DNA of 57,405 bases from Thermoguttaceae bacterium (lineage in GTDB: Bacteria; Planctomycetota; Planctomycetia; Pirellulales; Thermoguttaceae): NCBI GenBank assembly GCA_017405595.1, contig JAFRAC010000025.1, forward strand, positions 1 through 57,405. The letters are read 5' to 3'. A program made the translations under genes and the position numbers. The notes beneath the pieces were generated by a model. That model saw only the letters and a list, made by a program, of their open reading frames with translations, made no database searches and was not told the origin of the DNA. Positions 26,076 through 35,693 of the stretch are shown here, piece by piece (positions within the stretch are counted from its first letter, which is position 1; each line of letters opens with the position of its first letter).

Positions 26076-27872
26076 TTACTTGCGTTTGGCGATCTTGATA
26101 TTGAACAGGCCGAAGATATCTTCCTGGGTCAGTCCGAGCGCCGGTTCGATCCCCCGCGCGCCGGAAAGGACGGTTTCGGCGAGGAGACGCTTCTCTTCAA
26201 GGATTTTGTCGATCTTTTCTTCGATGGTGTCGAGACAGAGGAACCGCGTCACGGTGACCGGGCCGGCCGCGCCGATCCGGTGGGCGCGGTTGATCGCCTG
26301 GTCTTCGACCGCGGGGTTCCACCACCGGTCGAAGAGAAACACGTATCCGGCGAACTGAAGGTTCAGGCCGACGCTTCCGGCGCCGTACGTCATCAGGATC
26401 ACGCTGCAGTCGGGGTCGTCGCGGAACCGGCGCAGCTCCTCTTCGCGGCGGGCGGTCGGAATCTTGCCGTGGTACTCGGCCGGATGATACTCCTTTAAAA
26501 GCTGGCGGAGCCGCTGATGCGTGGCGACCCACTGGCTGAACACGATGGCTTTCTGGCCGCTCTGCGCGATTTCGTCCAGGTCGGCCGCCAGGCGTTCGTA
26601 TTTCGCGCTCTCGCCGGTGACGGGATCGAAATTGCAGATCTGCTTGAGCCGGAGCGCCAGTTCGAAAGCGTGGGTCATCGTGACCGAGTCTCCCAGCTGG
26701 TTGAGGCGGATCTCCCCCTCTTCGGCGGCAAGCCGGTAGCTTTCGTACTGTTCCCCTTCGAGCTCAATCGGCGCGTTGCGGATCAGGATCGGCGGAAGAT
26801 CTTTGAGCACATCCTTTTTGAGGCGTCTGAGGATATGTTCCCCGACAATGTCGCGCATGTGGCTCGGCTTAAGTCCGGACGTGAGATAGCCGGGCGAGAG
26901 AAACTCGAAAATGCTGACAAGGTCTTCCGAGGAGTTTTCGATCGGGGTGCCGGTCAGAGCCCAGTTCCGGCGGCGGGGGATCGCCGAAGCGGCTTCGAAG
27001 GTGATGCTTTGGCGGTTTTTGATCCGCTGCGATTCATCGAGAACCACCAGGTCGAACCTGTTCGTTTCCCGAAATTCGGGCGTGTCGAAAAACTCCCGGT
27101 CCCGGGGGAGGAGCTCATAGTTGGCGATACGCACCGGCACGTCGGAAAGTTCCCAGAGCCACTGGCGGCGGGCCGATTTTCCCTCGATCACCTCCACTTC
27201 GATTTCGGGCGCCCAAAGGGAAAGCTCCCGTTTCCAGTTCGGCACAAGCGGCTTGGGGCAGACCAGAAGAATCCGCCGGCACTCGCCGCTTTTCAGAAGG
27301 AGGCGGATGGTGACGATCGCCTGCATCGTTTTGCCGAGCCCCATCTCGTCGGCGAGGATCGCGAAATGCGAACTGAACAAAAAAGAGATCCCCTGCTTCT
27401 GGTACGAAAAGGGGGCGAAGGGGAGCTCGAGCGATTCGCTCTTGAGGAGTGTTTCCAGCGGAGGGGCGAGAATGTAGTGGAGGCGGTCCTCCATCTTCAC
27501 CGCGTCGCCGGGCACCTTCAGGCGTGTAACAGAATCGAGGGGGCCGAAATCGTGGGCCTCTTTCGGGGGGTGCGCGGAACCGGCCGCCCCGGACGGGGAG
27601 AGGGATGCGGGCCGGTCCGGCGGCGACGGGCTTTTGAGCGGGGAATAGGGAGCGAAACAGTAGCGGCAGACCGAAACATCGGGGGAAAACGTCATCCGGA
27701 GAGAACGGACGGTATGTCTTTCCGTCTCCTTTTCGGGATGATAAAGGGAACGGACCGCGACCGGTTCGCCGATGCCGGTGAGTCCCTCCTGAAGCGAGAT
27801 GATTTCCGGTTCCCGGCTGTCGCGTTTCCAGGTGAATACCGGAACTTCTTCTCCGGCGGTCGGAGAGCCCAT
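26076..27872 (-). CDS. SNF2-family DEAD/DEAH-box helicase/ATPase
   Basis: A 598-residue SWI2/SNF2 ATPase, which moves along double-stranded DNA to remodel or displace bound protein. Motif I is LADEMGLGKTMQAI, motif II LVVLDESQRIKN, motif III LTGTPIENS, and motifs V-VI are SVGLNLQFAGYVFLFDRWWN and QAINRAHRIGAAGP. The first 130 residues are not part of the helicase and contain a CRYC pair (residues about 94-97) and a Pro-rich linker. No separate SWIM or HNH domain is fused. The start codon overlaps the stop of the 191-residue upstream gene by one base (TGATG), so the two proteins are made together. Confidence 0.92.
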   Translation of the reverse strand: MGSPTAGEEVPVFTWKRDSREPEIISLQEGLTGIGEPVAVRSLYHPEKETERHTVRSLRMTFSPDVSVCRYCFAPYSPLKSPSPPDRPASLSPSGAAGSAHPPKEAHDFGPLDSVTRLKVPGDAVKMEDRLHYILAPPLETLLKSESLELPFAPFSYQKQGISFLFSSHFAILADEMGLGKTMQAIVTIRLLLKSGECRRILLVCPKPLVPNWKRELSLWAPEIEVEVIEGKSARRQWLWELSDVPVRIANYELLPRDREFFDTPEFRETNRFDLVVLDESQRIKNRQSITFEAASAIPRRRNWALTGTPIENSSEDLVSIFEFLSPGYLTSGLKPSHMRDIVGEHILRRLKKDVLKDLPPILIRNAPIELEGEQYESYRLAAEEGEIRLNQLGDSVTMTHAFELALRLKQICNFDPVTGESAKYERLAADLDEIAQSGQKAIVFSQWVATHQRLRQLLKEYHPAEYHGKIPTARREEELRRFRDDPDCSVILMTYGAGSVGLNLQFAGYVFLFDRWWNPAVEDQAINRAHRIGAAGPVTVTRFLCLDTIEEKIDKILEEKRLLAETVLSGARGIEPALGLTQEDIFGLFNIKIAKRK

Positions 27873-28447
27873 CAGGATCCTTTCAGCGATTCTTTGATCG
27901 CCAGATAGATTCGGTCAAACGGTTCCGTCAGATCGATGAGCCGGCGGAAAAGGCGGAGACTTTCCGAAATGCCGGTTTCGGAATCCCCGGCTCTGAGCAT
28001 ATAGCGCAGGCCGTCCTCTTCGGCCTCTTTCCATTCAGCCGGATCGACCCGGCCCAGCGCGCAGACGTCGCTCAGCGTAGGGGTGATGACGCCGGGGAGC
28101 GCTTCGCGGATACCCGCCGGCATCGGGTTCAGAAGAAGGAGGAAGGGAACGTCGGCCTCGGCGCCGAAGGAAAGGAACAGGGGAGAATCGGTGATCAGGG
28201 CGGTAACCGCCGTTTTTTTATGCTTGTAGAGGGAGGGGGCAATCTGCTGGCCGCAGAGGAAAGAGCCGAGCGTCTCGCCGTAGAGGATCTCCTGGGCGCG
28301 GTTCGCGTGAACCGGAACGGTACAGTGGAACTCGATCGGATGTCCGTTCCGGTCGAGGATGAGGAACCCCCCCAGGAAACCCTGCGAAGAGGTTTCCGTC
28401 ACGGAGATAAAACCGAGGTATTCGGCAGGGGGGGATTGGGGGGCCAT
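27872..28447 (-). CDS. Unknown protein translationally coupled to the SNF2 helicase
   Basis: A 191-residue soluble protein with no signal peptide or membrane segment. It has an alpha/beta look in the first half (EYLGFISVTETSSQGFLGGF, GHPIEFHCTVPVHANRAQEI) and a helical C-terminus (ESLRLFRRLIDLTEPFDRIY). The first half could be a small ligand- or nucleic-acid-binding domain, but I do not recognise the family. Its stop overlaps the helicase start (TGATG), so a partner role for the helicase is likely. Confidence 0.7.
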   Translation of the reverse strand: MAPQSPPAEYLGFISVTETSSQGFLGGFLILDRNGHPIEFHCTVPVHANRAQEILYGETLGSFLCGQQIAPSLYKHKKTAVTALITDSPLFLSFGAEADVPFLLLLNPMPAGIREALPGVITPTLSDVCALGRVDPAEWKEAEEDGLRYMLRAGDSETGISESLRLFRRLIDLTEPFDRIYLAIKESLKGS

Positions 28448-28623
28448 CGGTGTTTTCGGACGCCTTCGTTTGCGGTTCGGCTTCGGGAGTTCCCCCCTAT
28501 GGGGACTTCCTGTAACCTACTATCGGTTTTTTCTCCCGAAATATTTTACGGATCGGGGCCTTTGCCGGTTTCCCCCTGCCATTTTGGCATTTCCGATTCC
28601 CTTCCTTTTTTCCCCAAGTCGGT

Positions 28624-28629
28624 TATAAT
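28624..28629 (+). promoter_or_regulatory. Isolated consensus -10 box upstream of groES
   Basis: TATAAT is preceded by a T-rich, poor -35 region (about 28601-28606). TTAGCAAA starts 4 bp downstream, at the position of a repressor operator. No CIRCE element (TTAGCACTC-N9-GAGTGCTAA) is present. The rest of the 330-bp gap before groES shows a small hairpin near 28487-28512 and no other gene. Confidence 0.35.
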
Positions 28630-28633
28630 CGGC

Positions 28634-28694
28634 TTAGCAAAGCCTGTTTCTGGGGAGTTTGGCTCTTTAGAAGGATTGGCATAGTTTTTGCTAA
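28634..28694. promoter_or_regulatory. Spaced inverted repeat TTAGCAAA/TTTGCTAA before groES
   Basis: TTAGCAAA (28634-28641) and TTTGCTAA (28687-28694) are perfect 8-bp inverted copies 45 bp apart. The first follows the -10 box, the second overlaps the proposed sigma-54 -12 element. A dimeric regulator binding both would loop this region; this is inference. Confidence 0.4.
28676..28692 (+). promoter_or_regulatory. Candidate sigma-54 (-24/-12) promoter for groESL
   Basis: TTGGCATAGTTTTTGCT has GG and GC elements at the exact 12-bp offset of sigma-54 promoters (consensus TGGCACG-N4-TTGCW); only the two bases CG after CA differ. It lies about 85 bp before groES. The window encodes a sigma-54 activator elsewhere, but no link is shown. 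Confidence 0.4.
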
Positions 28695-28777
28695 CTTAGA
28701 AGTCAATGCGGTGAAGCAGGGGGCAAGACTGTCACCCGGCCGCGATCGAAAATTGTTTATCTGGAGGAGTTTATCAA

Positions 28778-29110
28778 ATGGCGAAAAAAAAGTCGGATGC
28801 GGCTTGTGAATGTTCTTGTGGAATGAAACTTCAGCCTCTCGGCGACCGGGTGGTGATTCGCCGCGACGAGTCGGATGAGAAGACCGCAGGCGGTCTCTAT
28901 CTCCCCGATTCGGCCAAGGACAAGCCCGCGCGCGGCGTTGTCGTCAGTCTGGGCGACGGCCGTGTTCTGGATGACGGTACCCGCAGCCCGTTTACGGTCA
29001 AAGAAGGGGACCGCGTTCTTTTCCTCTCCTATGCGGGGGAAGAGTTCAAGTTCGGCGACGAAGAATTTCTTCTGATGCGCGAGTCCGATATCCTTGCCGT
29101 GATCAAGTAA
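28778..29110 (+). CDS. groES: Co-chaperonin GroES with a cysteine-rich N-terminal extension
   Basis: A 110-residue GroES, the heptameric lid of GroEL. From residue 16 (MKLQPLGDRVVIRRDE) it reads as an ordinary GroES with the mobile-loop region around KTAGGLYLPDSAKDKPA and the end ESDILAVIK. The first 15 residues (MAKKKSDAACECSCG) are extra and hold three cysteines. The start at 28778 is supported by a strong GGAGGAG site, and the codon at the normal GroES start has no such site, so the extension seems real. GroEL follows 53 bp downstream in the same operon. Confidence 0.93.
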   Translation: MAKKKSDAACECSCGMKLQPLGDRVVIRRDESDEKTAGGLYLPDSAKDKPARGVVVSLGDGRVLDDGTRSPFTVKEGDRVLFLSYAGEEFKFGDEEFLLMRESDILAVIK

Positions 29111-29157
29111 ATCAATTCAATCACAATCTTTCTTTCCCAAGAAGCAAAGGAGTATAA

Positions 29158-30780
<1,623 letters not shown>

Positions 30781-30810
30781 TCGAATAGAACGGCGGAAAC
30801 GCCGAAAAAG

Positions 30811-30840
30811 AAGGCGGACAGAATCAGCCCTGTCCGCCTT
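30811..30840 (+). terminator. First hairpin after groEL
   Basis: AAGGCGGACAG (30811-30821) and CTGTCCGCCTT (30830-30840) form a perfect 11-bp stem without a full T-run. It may pause or protect the transcript end before the main terminator. Confidence 0.5.
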
Positions 30841-30856
30841 CCTTGAACGATCCTAT

Positions 30857-30894
30857 ACGGGAGTTCCGCTTTGCCGCGGAACTCCCGTTTTTTT
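30857..30894 (+). terminator. Main terminator after groEL
   Basis: ACGGGAGTTCCGC (30857-30869) and its complement (30876-30888) give a 13-bp perfect stem with a 6-nt loop and seven T (30888-30894). Confidence 0.92.
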
Positions 30895-30902
30895 GGGAAA
30901 TT

Positions 30903-31706
30903 TCAGCTCTGAAGAAAACCGTCCGGCGCATCCGGTAATTCGACGGCCGAGACCGGGGCCGGCGGCGGTGCGGGAGTTTCGCTCTTGCCGGAATTGTGCA
31001 GCAGAATAAAGACCAGAACGCCGGCGAGAATCAGGATCGTCGCCACCAGCGAGATCACGATATAGAGGTCGCGCCGGGATTTCTGTTTTTTGGCCAGCCG
31101 CGATTTCTTCTGGATGGAGGTCTCCCGGGAGTTTTGAGCGGCCTGGCGGAGCGCGTCGATTTCGTCGAGAGGGGGATCCGCGCTCCGGACTGCATTCTCG
31201 GCCGCCGGCGGGGGAGGGGGAGACGCTGAAAATTCGGAGAAGACCAGACGGGCTTCTTTCCAGTCGGGCCACCCCTTCTTCCAGACGAGGGTGGCGGCGG
31301 CGACACGGTGTTCGGCGATCCAGCTCCGGATCACTTCGAGCGTGACGGGGCCGTATTCACGGTTGTCCCCCCCCTGAATATACCAGCTTTCGGTATGGTC
31401 GTCCTGAAGCTCCGTGTCTATCGGAGCCTTTGCCTGTGCCGGCCCGGCGGCGGAGGCGGCCGTTACGCTCTCATGGGAAGCGGGACGGGACGGATCTGAC
31501 TGATCTGCCGGGGAATCGGGATTTCGGTCGGACGGCGCCATCTCTTCGGCCGAAGACGCCGGCTCGTCTTTGTGCGACGAGGGGCGGGTGCTTTCAAACG
31601 GAATTTGAAAGCGCGCGCCGCACTTGGGGCAGATACCGACCATACCGGCCTGTTCGGCTTTGACGTTGAGTTTGTGCCCGTTAGGGCAGTAGCAGCGAAT
31701 TCCCAT
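30903..31706 (-). CDS. Zinc-ribbon/GYF_2-domain membrane protein
   Basis: A 267-residue protein. Residues 1-36 form a zinc ribbon (YCPNGHKLNV, GICPKCGARF). A disordered Ser/Asp/Pro region runs to about 105, then comes a GYF_2-type domain (WYIQGGDNREYGPV to GWPDWKEA, about 106-152). A second disordered stretch, a basic segment (KKSRLAKKQKSRRD) and one transmembrane helix (about 219-241, LYIVISLVATILILAGVLVF) follow. The C-terminal tail is short and Pro-rich. The zinc ribbon and GYF domain are predicted to face the cytoplasm. GYF_2 domains are thought to bind Pro-rich peptides; such architectures are frequent in planctomycetes. Its role is unknown. It has its own promoter. Confidence 0.85.
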   Translation of the reverse strand: MGIRCYCPNGHKLNVKAEQAGMVGICPKCGARFQIPFESTRPSSHKDEPASSAEEMAPSDRNPDSPADQSDPSRPASHESVTAASAAGPAQAKAPIDTELQDDHTESWYIQGGDNREYGPVTLEVIRSWIAEHRVAAATLVWKKGWPDWKEARLVFSEFSASPPPPPAAENAVRSADPPLDEIDALRQAAQNSRETSIQKKSRLAKKQKSRRDLYIVISLVATILILAGVLVFILLHNSGKSETPAPPPAPVSAVELPDAPDGFLQS

Positions 31707-31810
31707 GGTGAACTCCGGGTGAGAGGGCGGGGGCAGGACCGGCCGACGGTTCGGTTTTTAACTCTTTTCGGCGGATTGGGGGGGAAAACCGGACCCTAAA
31801 AAACGGGAAA

Positions 31811-31824
31811 GGGAAAATTTTCCC
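31811..31824. repeat. Perfect 14-bp palindrome in the shared upstream region
   Basis: GGGAAAATTTTCCC between the divergent GYF-protein and phosphofructokinase genes, just downstream of the minus-strand promoter. It is at a plausible operator position for the minus-strand gene. Confidence 0.4.
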
Positions 31825-31837
31825 GTCCCCGAAGTGT

Positions 31838-31866
31838 AGTATAAAGGGATAGGGAATATTTGTCGA
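31838..31866 (-). promoter_or_regulatory. Promoter for the GYF-domain protein gene
   Basis: On the minus strand, TCGACA (31861-31866), a 17-bp spacer and TATACT (31838-31843). Both hexamers match consensus at five of six positions. Confidence 0.65.
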
Positions 31867-31906
31867 GAGAATGGGAACCTGTTTTCGCCGGAAAGGGGGC
31901 CGCAAC

Positions 31907-31934
31907 TTGAAAACAAAAGCAAAACAGGTAGAAT
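31907..31934 (+). promoter_or_regulatory. Promoter for the phosphofructokinase gene
   Basis: TTGAAA (31907-31912), a 16-bp spacer and TAGAAT (31929-31934), about 52 bp before the start codon. Confidence 0.6.
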
Positions 31935-31985
31935 GGAGTCTTTGGCGAATCGTTTTCAGACCTTAAACACAAGGGAACATCATCG

Positions 31986-33266
31986 ATGGCAGAAAATTTA
32001 GTGATTGCCCAGAGCGGCGGACCGACTTGCGTGATCAATTCGAGCCTGCGGGGTGTGATCGACGCCGCACGGTCGTTCGGCGCGATCGGCAAAGTTTACG
32101 GCGCCTGTCACGGAATCGAAGGGGTGCTCAAAGAGGAGCTTCTCGACCTGACCGCCCAATCCGAAGAAGAGATCGCCCTTTTGCGCTATACACCTGTCGC
32201 CGGGTCGATCGGCACCTGCCGCTACAAGCTCAAGGCGGGGCAGAAGGAAGATTTCAAGCGGGTGATCGAGGTCTTTAAAGCGCATCACGTCGGTTATTTC
32301 CTCTACAACGGGGGGAACGATTCGATGGATACCGCCCACAAGATTGCCGAACTGGCAAAAGACGAGGGGCTCGAACTGCGCGCGGTCGGCGTTCCGAAAA
32401 CGATCGATAACGATGTCGGGGATTCCGAGTTCAAGCTGGTCGATCATACGCCCGGTTACGGCTCGACCGCGAAATACTGGGCGCACACCGTCCAATACGC
32501 CGACCAGGAAAACAAAGGCTCCTCTCCCGCCGATCCGGTTCTGGTCCTGCAGGCGATGGGGCGGAAAATCGGCTTCATTCCCGCGGCGGCCCGCCTGGCC
32601 GACCCGAAACGGGAAATGCCCCTTTTGATTTACATGGCCGAATCTCCCGTCTCGCTCGAAGAGATGGCCGATCAGATCAACGCGAAGGTCAAAGAGGCCG
32701 GCCGCGCGCTGGTGGTGGTCAGCGAAGGGTTCAATGTCGGGGATGTCGGCGCGGTGAAAGACTCGTTCGGCCATACTCATTTCGGCGCGAGCAAGATCAC
32801 GGTCGCCCAGACGGTCGTCAACTACCTGAACGGCAAAGGGCTTGCCGCCAAGGGGGCGGCGCGCTGCAATGTTCCCGGCACCGATCAGCGCCATTCGATG
32901 GCGTACGCGTCGATCGTCGATCTGGACGAGGCCTACGCTCTCGGGCAGAAGGCGGTTGAATTGGCGGCGACCGGCCAGTCCGGCTACATGTCAACGATTC
33001 TCCGCCAGCCGGGGTCGGTCTACAATGTCCGTTACGACAAAGTCCCCCTGAAAGATGTCGCCAACAGCGAACGGACCTTCCCCAAGGCATGGATCACTCC
33101 CGAAGGGTGCGATGTGACCGACGATTTTCTCCGTTACGCCTCGCCTCTGATCGGCCAGGAAATGCTCTCGCTCCCGATGGAAAACGGGATTCAGCGGATG
33201 ACCCGTTTCGCGCCGGTTTACGCCGAGAAAAAGCTTCCCGCCTATATTCCCGAAGCCGACCGCTAA
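31986..33266 (+). CDS. Pyrophosphate-dependent 6-phosphofructokinase
   Basis: A 426-residue PFK-fold enzyme that interconverts fructose 6-phosphate and fructose 1,6-bisphosphate. The phosphoryl-donor loop reads GGNDS (109-113), with Asp where ATP-using enzymes have Gly, and the catalytic loop reads PKTIDND (137-143), with Lys where ATP enzymes have Gly. Both changes are the accepted marks of PPi-PFK, so the reaction is reversible and saves ATP. MGRKIGF is the F6P-binding motif. The N-terminal IAQSGGPTCVINSSLRG is the usual Gly-rich strand. It is a single gene with its own promoter and lies before the transporter pair. Confidence 0.92.
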   Translation: MAENLVIAQSGGPTCVINSSLRGVIDAARSFGAIGKVYGACHGIEGVLKEELLDLTAQSEEEIALLRYTPVAGSIGTCRYKLKAGQKEDFKRVIEVFKAHHVGYFLYNGGNDSMDTAHKIAELAKDEGLELRAVGVPKTIDNDVGDSEFKLVDHTPGYGSTAKYWAHTVQYADQENKGSSPADPVLVLQAMGRKIGFIPAAARLADPKREMPLLIYMAESPVSLEEMADQINAKVKEAGRALVVVSEGFNVGDVGAVKDSFGHTHFGASKITVAQTVVNYLNGKGLAAKGAARCNVPGTDQRHSMAYASIVDLDEAYALGQKAVELAATGQSGYMSTILRQPGSVYNVRYDKVPLKDVANSERTFPKAWITPEGCDVTDDFLRYASPLIGQEMLSLPMENGIQRMTRFAPVYAEKKLPAYIPEADR

Positions 33267-33281
33267 CCGGTTCGGCGGGGG

Positions 33282-33309
33282 TTGACAAGAACCCCCGATC
33301 ACAGAAAAT
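33282..33309 (+). promoter_or_regulatory. Possible promoter for the first Na/Pi-cotransporter gene
   Basis: TTGACA (33282-33287), a 16-bp spacer and GAAAAT (33304-33309). The -35 is perfect but the -10 is weak. It lies within a small GGGGGTT/AACCCCC hairpin after the PFK stop. Confidence 0.4.
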
Positions 33310-33349
33310 GGACGTATGTTGGGGTTGTTTTTTTCCCCGGCATACGTCC
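33310..33349. promoter_or_regulatory. Strong leader hairpin before the first Na/Pi-cotransporter gene
   Basis: GGACGTATG (33310-33318) and CATACGTCC (33341-33349) are perfect inverted copies with an inner GGGG/CCCC stem and a T-rich loop. There is no T-run after the stem, so a terminator is unlikely. It could be an operator or a leader structure ending 25 bp before the start codon. Confidence 0.5.
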
Positions 33350-33374
33350 CCTCTGTTAGTCGGGAGAGTGAAAC

Positions 33375-35543
33375 TTGCGCAAAAGATTTGGTTCGGCGTA
33401 CGTTGTTTGCGCTTTTCTGGTTTGTCTTCTTTTTGCGGGAAACTTTGATTCCCGCGGCTTCAATCTTTTCGCCGACGAGGTTCCGGTTTCGCCCGAAGCG
33501 GTTCCGCAGCACGAGACTGCGGCAGGCGATGAGGCCGCTGCTTCCGGTGCAGAGCTTCCCGGCGGGGAAGATGATACGAAGCGTATCGAAAAATGGATTC
33601 CCGACCAGAAGATTTTAGCGGGGGCGCCGCCGACGGTGATCTCGCTTTCCGATGTCATCGGGCATTTTCGGGAAGAAGGAGCCTTCGGCGAGAACGGCCC
33701 GGTCGATCCGGACGCGGTTCAGATCAGCGTGGTTCAGAACTCGAAAAAGGACGTGGTGACCCCGCTGGTTGAGGGGGACCGTCTCCGCCTGGTTTGGAAC
33801 GGGACGCGCGTCGGTGAGACGAGCATTATGCTCGAGTTCGACTACAAGGGATATCAGGTCTACGACGGTTTCAACGTTGAGGTTTGGAAACCGAAGTTCT
33901 GGATGATGGCGCTGATTGTTCTCGGCGGGCTGGGGATCTTTATTTTCGGGATGAAGAATCTCTCGGAAGGGATTCAGCGTATAGCCGGGCCTTCGCTGCG
34001 CCGGATGATCGCGATGTTTACCGAACACCGGATTTTCGCGTTCGGAACCGGGATTCTGATCACCATTCTCCTGCAGTCGAGTATGGTGACGACGCTGATG
34101 ACGATCGGCTTTGTCAACAGCCAGATCATCACGCTTTCGCAGGCGATCGGGGTGATCCTGGGCGCGAATATCGGGACGACGATCACGAGCTGGATTCTGA
34201 CGCTGAACATCTCGGCCTATTCGCTTCCGCTGATTGGGATCAGCGGACTCTTTTTTGTCTTCTTCAAAAACGAGCGGGTGAAGAATATTGCCGGCACGCT
34301 GATGGGGCTCGGCTTTATTTTCTTCGGGCTGAAACTGATGGGGCAGGGATTCTCGTCCCTGAAAGAGCTGCCCGAGTTTTCGGCGTTTCTCCAGGCCTTT
34401 TCCGCCGACACATTCCCAGGACTTTTAAAATGCGTGTTTGCGGGGTGTGTGCTGACGATCCTGATTCAGTCGTCGGCCGCGTCGATCGGTATTGTGATGT
34501 CGCTGACGATGATCGGCGCGATTGACGATTTTCCGACCGCGGTGGCGTTCATCCTGGGTGAGAATATCGGGACGACCTTTACCGCAGTGATCGCTTCTCT
34601 CGGGACTTCAACGAACGCAAAGCGTGCGGCGGCATTCCACGCGCTTTTTAACGTGCTGGGGGTCTGCTGGGTGCTGGCGCTTTACCGGCCGGTCTTTATC
34701 CCGCTGGTCGAGCTGGCGGCCCGGACACTAAAACTCCAGCTGATCCCGTTCGGAATCCCATTGGCGCATTCGCTCTTTAACGTGACCAACGCGCTGGTCT
34801 TTCTGCCGTTTACAAAGGTGTTCGCCCGGCTTCTGACGAAGGTGATACCGGAAGGGGCAAGGAATGTTGCGGCTTCGGAGACGGGGCTCGATTCGCGCCG
34901 GATTGAATCTCCGCCGATCGCCGTTCTTCAGTCGCGCCTGATTATCGAACGGATGGGTGAACGGTGCCGGAAGCTGGGCGAGGCGATTTTCAGTCAGGTT
35001 CAGGGAGCGCTCGATAACGAAAAGGAAATCCAGCATTCGTTCCGCGAGGAGGAAACGCTTGACCGGATTCAGGACGAGATTATCAATTTCACTTCGAAAA
35101 TCCTTGCGATGAACCCGGCTTCGGATTCGGCCGAGCAGGCGCGCGAACAGCTCCGTATCGCCGATGAGATCGAGTCGGTGAGCGATTATTTTATCTCGAT
35201 TCTGAAGTCGGATCTGAAACTGAAAAACGACGGCCTTGTCATGCCGCCGTACATGAAAGCCGGCTTTGCGAAACTGGCTCAGGAAACCCTTGTCCTCTTT
35301 AAAGACATCAACAGGGCTTACGGCAACCGTGTCAGGGCGCGTTACTTTCTTGAACAGGTTTATTCGACGTGCCGCGGCCTGACCGCCGAGATAAAGGAAC
35401 TGCGGGCTTCCTTCATGACCGCGATCGAGAAGGAACATTACGATCCGATTCTGATCGTGGCGGTGAACTCGCAGCTGACGTTTTACCGCCGGATCTGGGA
35501 ACACCTTCAGAATATTACCGAGGCCTACTGCGGGGCGAAGTGA
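33375..35543 (+). CDS. Na/Pi-cotransporter family protein with extracytoplasmic and PhoU-like domains (copy 1)
   Basis: A 722-residue protein. It starts at TTG with GGGAGAG upstream. A signal-like hydrophobic segment (about 8-22) precedes a charged linker and an extra extracytoplasmic domain (about 70-175, KRIEKWIPDQKILAG to YDGFNVEVWKP) of beta-rich appearance. The membrane part (about 178-500) has two NaPi repeats: LLQSSMVTT with ILGANIGTTITSW, and LIQSSAASI with ILGENIGTTFTA. The last 200 residues are helical and PhoU-like. The family takes up phosphate with Na+ (NptA/YjbB); the extra domain is unusual. Copy 2 follows 150 bp downstream. Confidence 0.88.
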   Translation: MRKRFGSAYVVCAFLVCLLFAGNFDSRGFNLFADEVPVSPEAVPQHETAAGDEAAASGAELPGGEDDTKRIEKWIPDQKILAGAPPTVISLSDVIGHFREEGAFGENGPVDPDAVQISVVQNSKKDVVTPLVEGDRLRLVWNGTRVGETSIMLEFDYKGYQVYDGFNVEVWKPKFWMMALIVLGGLGIFIFGMKNLSEGIQRIAGPSLRRMIAMFTEHRIFAFGTGILITILLQSSMVTTLMTIGFVNSQIITLSQAIGVILGANIGTTITSWILTLNISAYSLPLIGISGLFFVFFKNERVKNIAGTLMGLGFIFFGLKLMGQGFSSLKELPEFSAFLQAFSADTFPGLLKCVFAGCVLTILIQSSAASIGIVMSLTMIGAIDDFPTAVAFILGENIGTTFTAVIASLGTSTNAKRAAAFHALFNVLGVCWVLALYRPVFIPLVELAARTLKLQLIPFGIPLAHSLFNVTNALVFLPFTKVFARLLTKVIPEGARNVAASETGLDSRRIESPPIAVLQSRLIIERMGERCRKLGEAIFSQVQGALDNEKEIQHSFREEETLDRIQDEIINFTSKILAMNPASDSAEQAREQLRIADEIESVSDYFISILKSDLKLKNDGLVMPPYMKAGFAKLAQETLVLFKDINRAYGNRVRARYFLEQVYSTCRGLTAEIKELRASFMTAIEKEHYDPILIVAVNSQLTFYRRIWEHLQNITEAYCGAK

Positions 35544-35693
35544 GCCTTGTGACGCAGCGGGCGGTTTTCCTGCCTGGAACAACCGGCCGTTCGTCCCCGC
35601 CGGTTCTTCCGGAACGTGCGGAGGAACGGCGGCCGCCGGGATGCGGCCGGGAACGGCGGAATGAACCGGACGGACGATCCATAGGGGGTGAAA

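Noticed and set aside
28600..28777. CIRCE/HrcA heat-shock element before groES
   Set aside because: No TTAGCACTC-N9-GAGTGCTAA is present. The TTAGCAAA repeats have the wrong arm sequence and a 45-bp spacing.
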